Assembly (NCBI GenBank): GCA_024114885.1
Contig: CP099420.1
Span: forward strand, 2,480,001 to 2,544,000
Origin: Septoria linicola
Lineage: Eukaryota; Ascomycota; Dothideomycetes; Mycosphaerellales; Mycosphaerellaceae
DNA length: 64,000 bases
Reading direction: 5' to 3'
Part shown: positions 62,026-64,000 of the stretch, piece by piece
How the letters are laid out: each line of letters opens with the position of its first letter
Numbering within the stretch: the first letter of the stretch is position 1
The notes under the pieces: model-generated
What the model was told of the DNA's origin: nothing
Database searches by the model: none
The model's input: only the letters and a program-made list of their open reading frames with translations
Position numbers and translations under genes: made by a program

Positions 62026-64000
62026 TTATTCGTCGTCTCCATCCGGGCCTCCTATTCCTCCATGTTTATTGTGCATATGTGCATAGCACACGGCAGGCTG
62101 CTCGAACGTTCACAAATATACCCAGCAAATATGAGCACCACAATCGCATGTGACGTGGTTGCAGCCGTCAATCTTCTCAACCACAATATGGCACTTGGGG
62201 CAAACTTTCACGCGTTGTCGATTGTCTCGCTTGTACTGCTCGAATTGTTCATTGATCTTATGCTCCGCGCAAGTCTTGGGCCAGTGTACGGTGCCACAGG
62301 CAGTGCAGATTGGTTGCACACATCTGTCGCAAGTCTTGATCTCCAGGACGTCGGGCGCGGATGGGCGATAGATGTATCCGCAATCAGGTGTAGGACAGCA
62401 CCGGAATTCGTTTGGTCTCCTGCGAACAAAGGATTCCAACGAGGTTTGAAGGACTTGCTCGAATGTAGAATGTGGTAGTATGTCTTGAAGAGCCTCGAGC
62501 GACAGCGGAGAGCGGCAGCGATCCTCGTCGCCCTTGCACGTGATGAAGAAGTCTGTGTGCGTAGAGTCAGCGGCTAGGCACAGGCTCTTGAAGCATTCCT
62601 TGCAGTACGTGTGGCCGCATTGCGTATGGACAGGATCGACAGCCTCCTTCATGCAGATGGTGCAGTCCTCAGCAGCGGGGTCTGGCTTAACAAGACCAGG
62701 ACCTGCCGATGACAGACATGCTAGTACAGCATCCCGAGAATAGCTTGAGCCGGGCACGAGTATTCGTTCTGCCATGACGTCTAACGACACGCTTGCGGGT
62801 GAAGCAATCGTGTCAAGGGATGGTGTACCACCGCGACATGCCCACGCAAACCCCTCAGTAGTGAGATCGATTGCATGGCAAGGTGCTGTACCATCGCGAA
62901 GGGCGGCAAAAACAGCAGCATGCACGCGCTCGTTTAAGCCATGACCCCACCGACCGATCCACCGAAGTTCCCGTTGTGCGCAATCTGCCTGCATCAGCAC
63001 ACCATGTTGCTTCTCAATCTCTAGCAGCTTTCTCCTAGCGGCAGCTAGATCAGACAGCTTGTGGCACCAGCATGGCTCGCCCCCTTCTTCGATCAGAGTT
63101 CCTCGTAGAGTCTCCTCCACATCGTCCATAGCCTTAGCTATTTGAGGATCTCCGTTCAATTCGATTACTTTGATAATAGTGAAACGCCCGGGCCGCTGCA
63201 GGATCTGGATAGCTTTCGTGCCAGGACCAGAATGATTTCATTCGGTGGCGGGCATCTTGTCTCAGTGTGTCTACGATATATCGGAATGTTTCCGTTGGCA
63301 CTCTGATCGTTGTCGTGCTTTGCAAGTGAAGATGAAGCTCGTCACCGTCAAGAAAGCCATGTGTCGTGTCATGAAGGGTTTGAACCGCACGTCGGGCATC
63401 ACACTCTTTCGCGTATCGGATGCGAAGTTGAGCGTGCCGGCCATTGCCACCGTCTCGATCTCGGGTGATGTGGAATGTCCCGAACTGTGTAAGCAGGGAT
63501 TTGATGTAGACTGGAATCATCTCGTGCTGGACTTGACCCTCCTCATCTGATCATTCGGTCATATCAATCACTTGCGGTCGATCATATTCAGCACTGATGG
63601 CAGCCTCGACATCTGTCTTGGTCACACCACTAGGCACAGTGAGCAGTCGTACTTCCCATGGTGTTGCCCGTTGTACAACATCTTCGAAGACTTCGATGTG
63701 TCTTTCCTATGCGGGGAGGCCGGCATTGTCGATGTACTTCAGTCGACATCCTACAAACCTTGATCACGTACACGGCACCTTTGAACTTGCCGTGGACTCG
63801 CTGGGCAGCCGACTTCAGAGAAAAGTAGAGCCTTATGGGGAGTGCTGGATTTCTCCACAGGACTTCGACTCGACCACCATCTGCCTGGCGTGTAGACCGA
63901 CTAAGCGACTCTTTGCTGAGTGTGCACATGGCAGAAGTGACGGCGGACGTTCGCATAGAAGTCTTCTGAATCTGCTCGCACAATTGAGATGCTGTGGGCG
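62026..64000 (-). pseudogene. Decayed RBR (RING-IBR-RING) gene of the helicase-associated type, 5' part off window
   Basis: The minus strand encodes a C-terminal RBR module: RING1 (CTICMKEAVDPVHTQCGHTY, then CKECF), IBR (CCPTPDCGYIYRP through CTACGTVHWPKTCAEH) and RING2 (VCPKCHIVVEKIDGCNHVTC). RING2 is cut by a TGA right after HICWVYL, although the same frame continues with a conserved-looking tail (TFEQPAVC, then AHMHNKHGG) to TAA at 62026. The expected Cys after HICWV is Tyr. Upstream there is a frameshift near 63200, another in-frame TGA at about 63550 (before SDEEGQVQ) and a TAG at about 63710. An RNA-binding-like segment (about 63130-63520) precedes the RBR. The layout resembles DEAH12-type helicase-RBR proteins of about 1500 residues. 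Confidence 0.75.

Noticed and set aside
1..64000. CRISPR arrays, bacterial operons, rRNA genes
   Set aside because: None seen. The DNA is fungal nuclear, and no 5S or other rRNA motif was recognised.

Overview
This window comes from a filamentous ascomycete fungus. The closest fit is a plant- or environment-associated Dothideomycete (Mycosphaerellales-like), but that placement is inferred from overall gene style and is not proven. Reasons: genes are short of introns; the introns are 44-93 nt with GTAAGT/GTGAGT-type donors, CTAAC/CTGAC branch sites and CAG/TAG acceptors; proteins are Ser/Pro/Gln-rich; genes lie on both strands without operons; and there are fungus-specific families (RTA1, HapX-like bZIP, CmcJ-like, TRI12-type MFS, dual C2H2-Zn2Cys6 factors). 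Splice sites given below were worked out by hand from consensus signals, reading phase and family conservation.

Layout. 1-0.44 kb: 3' end of a Ca3427-like substrate-binding-fold protein. 1.3-5.7 kb: Ulp2-type SUMO protease. 5.9-8.4 kb: gamma-glutamylcyclotransferase-like protein, a small ORF and an Any1/SLC66A2-type PQ-loop membrane protein. 9.1-12.9 kb: an unknown protein, a HapX-like bZIP factor and a short dual zinc-finger factor. 15.2-17.1 kb: cytochrome P450. 17.8-24.3 kb: divergent pair of an RbAp48/Hat2 histone chaperone and the 5'-3' exoribonuclease Xrn1. 24.3-28.1 kb: gene-poor. 28.1-36.2 kb: unknown Ser-rich protein, divergent pair Yih1/IMPACT and Prp45/SKIP, a single-span membrane protein and an ankyrin protein. 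36.65-36.79 kb: a tRNA-Pro gene of very unusual structure. 37.2-43.1 kb: four minus-strand genes (GH105/88-like hydrolase, nitroreductase, CmcJ-like oxygenase, RTA1 exporter). 44.0-44.8 kb: AT-rich, apparently RIP-mutated element with inverted ends, directly next to an internally deleted MFS pseudogene. 47.6-49.6 kb: an intact TRI12-type MFS transporter. 50-52.3 kb: divergent pair Rrp15 and a mitochondrial protein. 53.3-60.8 kb: short-chain dehydrogenase, small protein, LEA-like hydrophilic protein and an intradiol dioxygenase. 62.0-64.0 kb: a decayed RBR-type (helicase-associated) gene running off the right edge.

How the genes relate. Most are housekeeping genes: RNA decay (Xrn1), splicing (Prp45), ribosome biogenesis (Rrp15), translational control (Yih1), chromatin (Hat2) and SUMO removal (Ulp2). 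They alternate with accessory metabolism and transport (P450, dioxygenase, SDR, MFS, RTA1). The 37-50 kb interval carries the signs of a variable region: a repeat remnant, a pseudogene, and oxidoreductases beside exporters.

The most notable single observation is the tRNA-Pro(UGG) gene. Removing a canonical 16-nt tRNA intron is not enough to fold it. A second 53-nt insertion inside the anticodon stem, with the signals and length of a spliceosomal intron of this genome, must also be removed to give a 72-nt cloverleaf.
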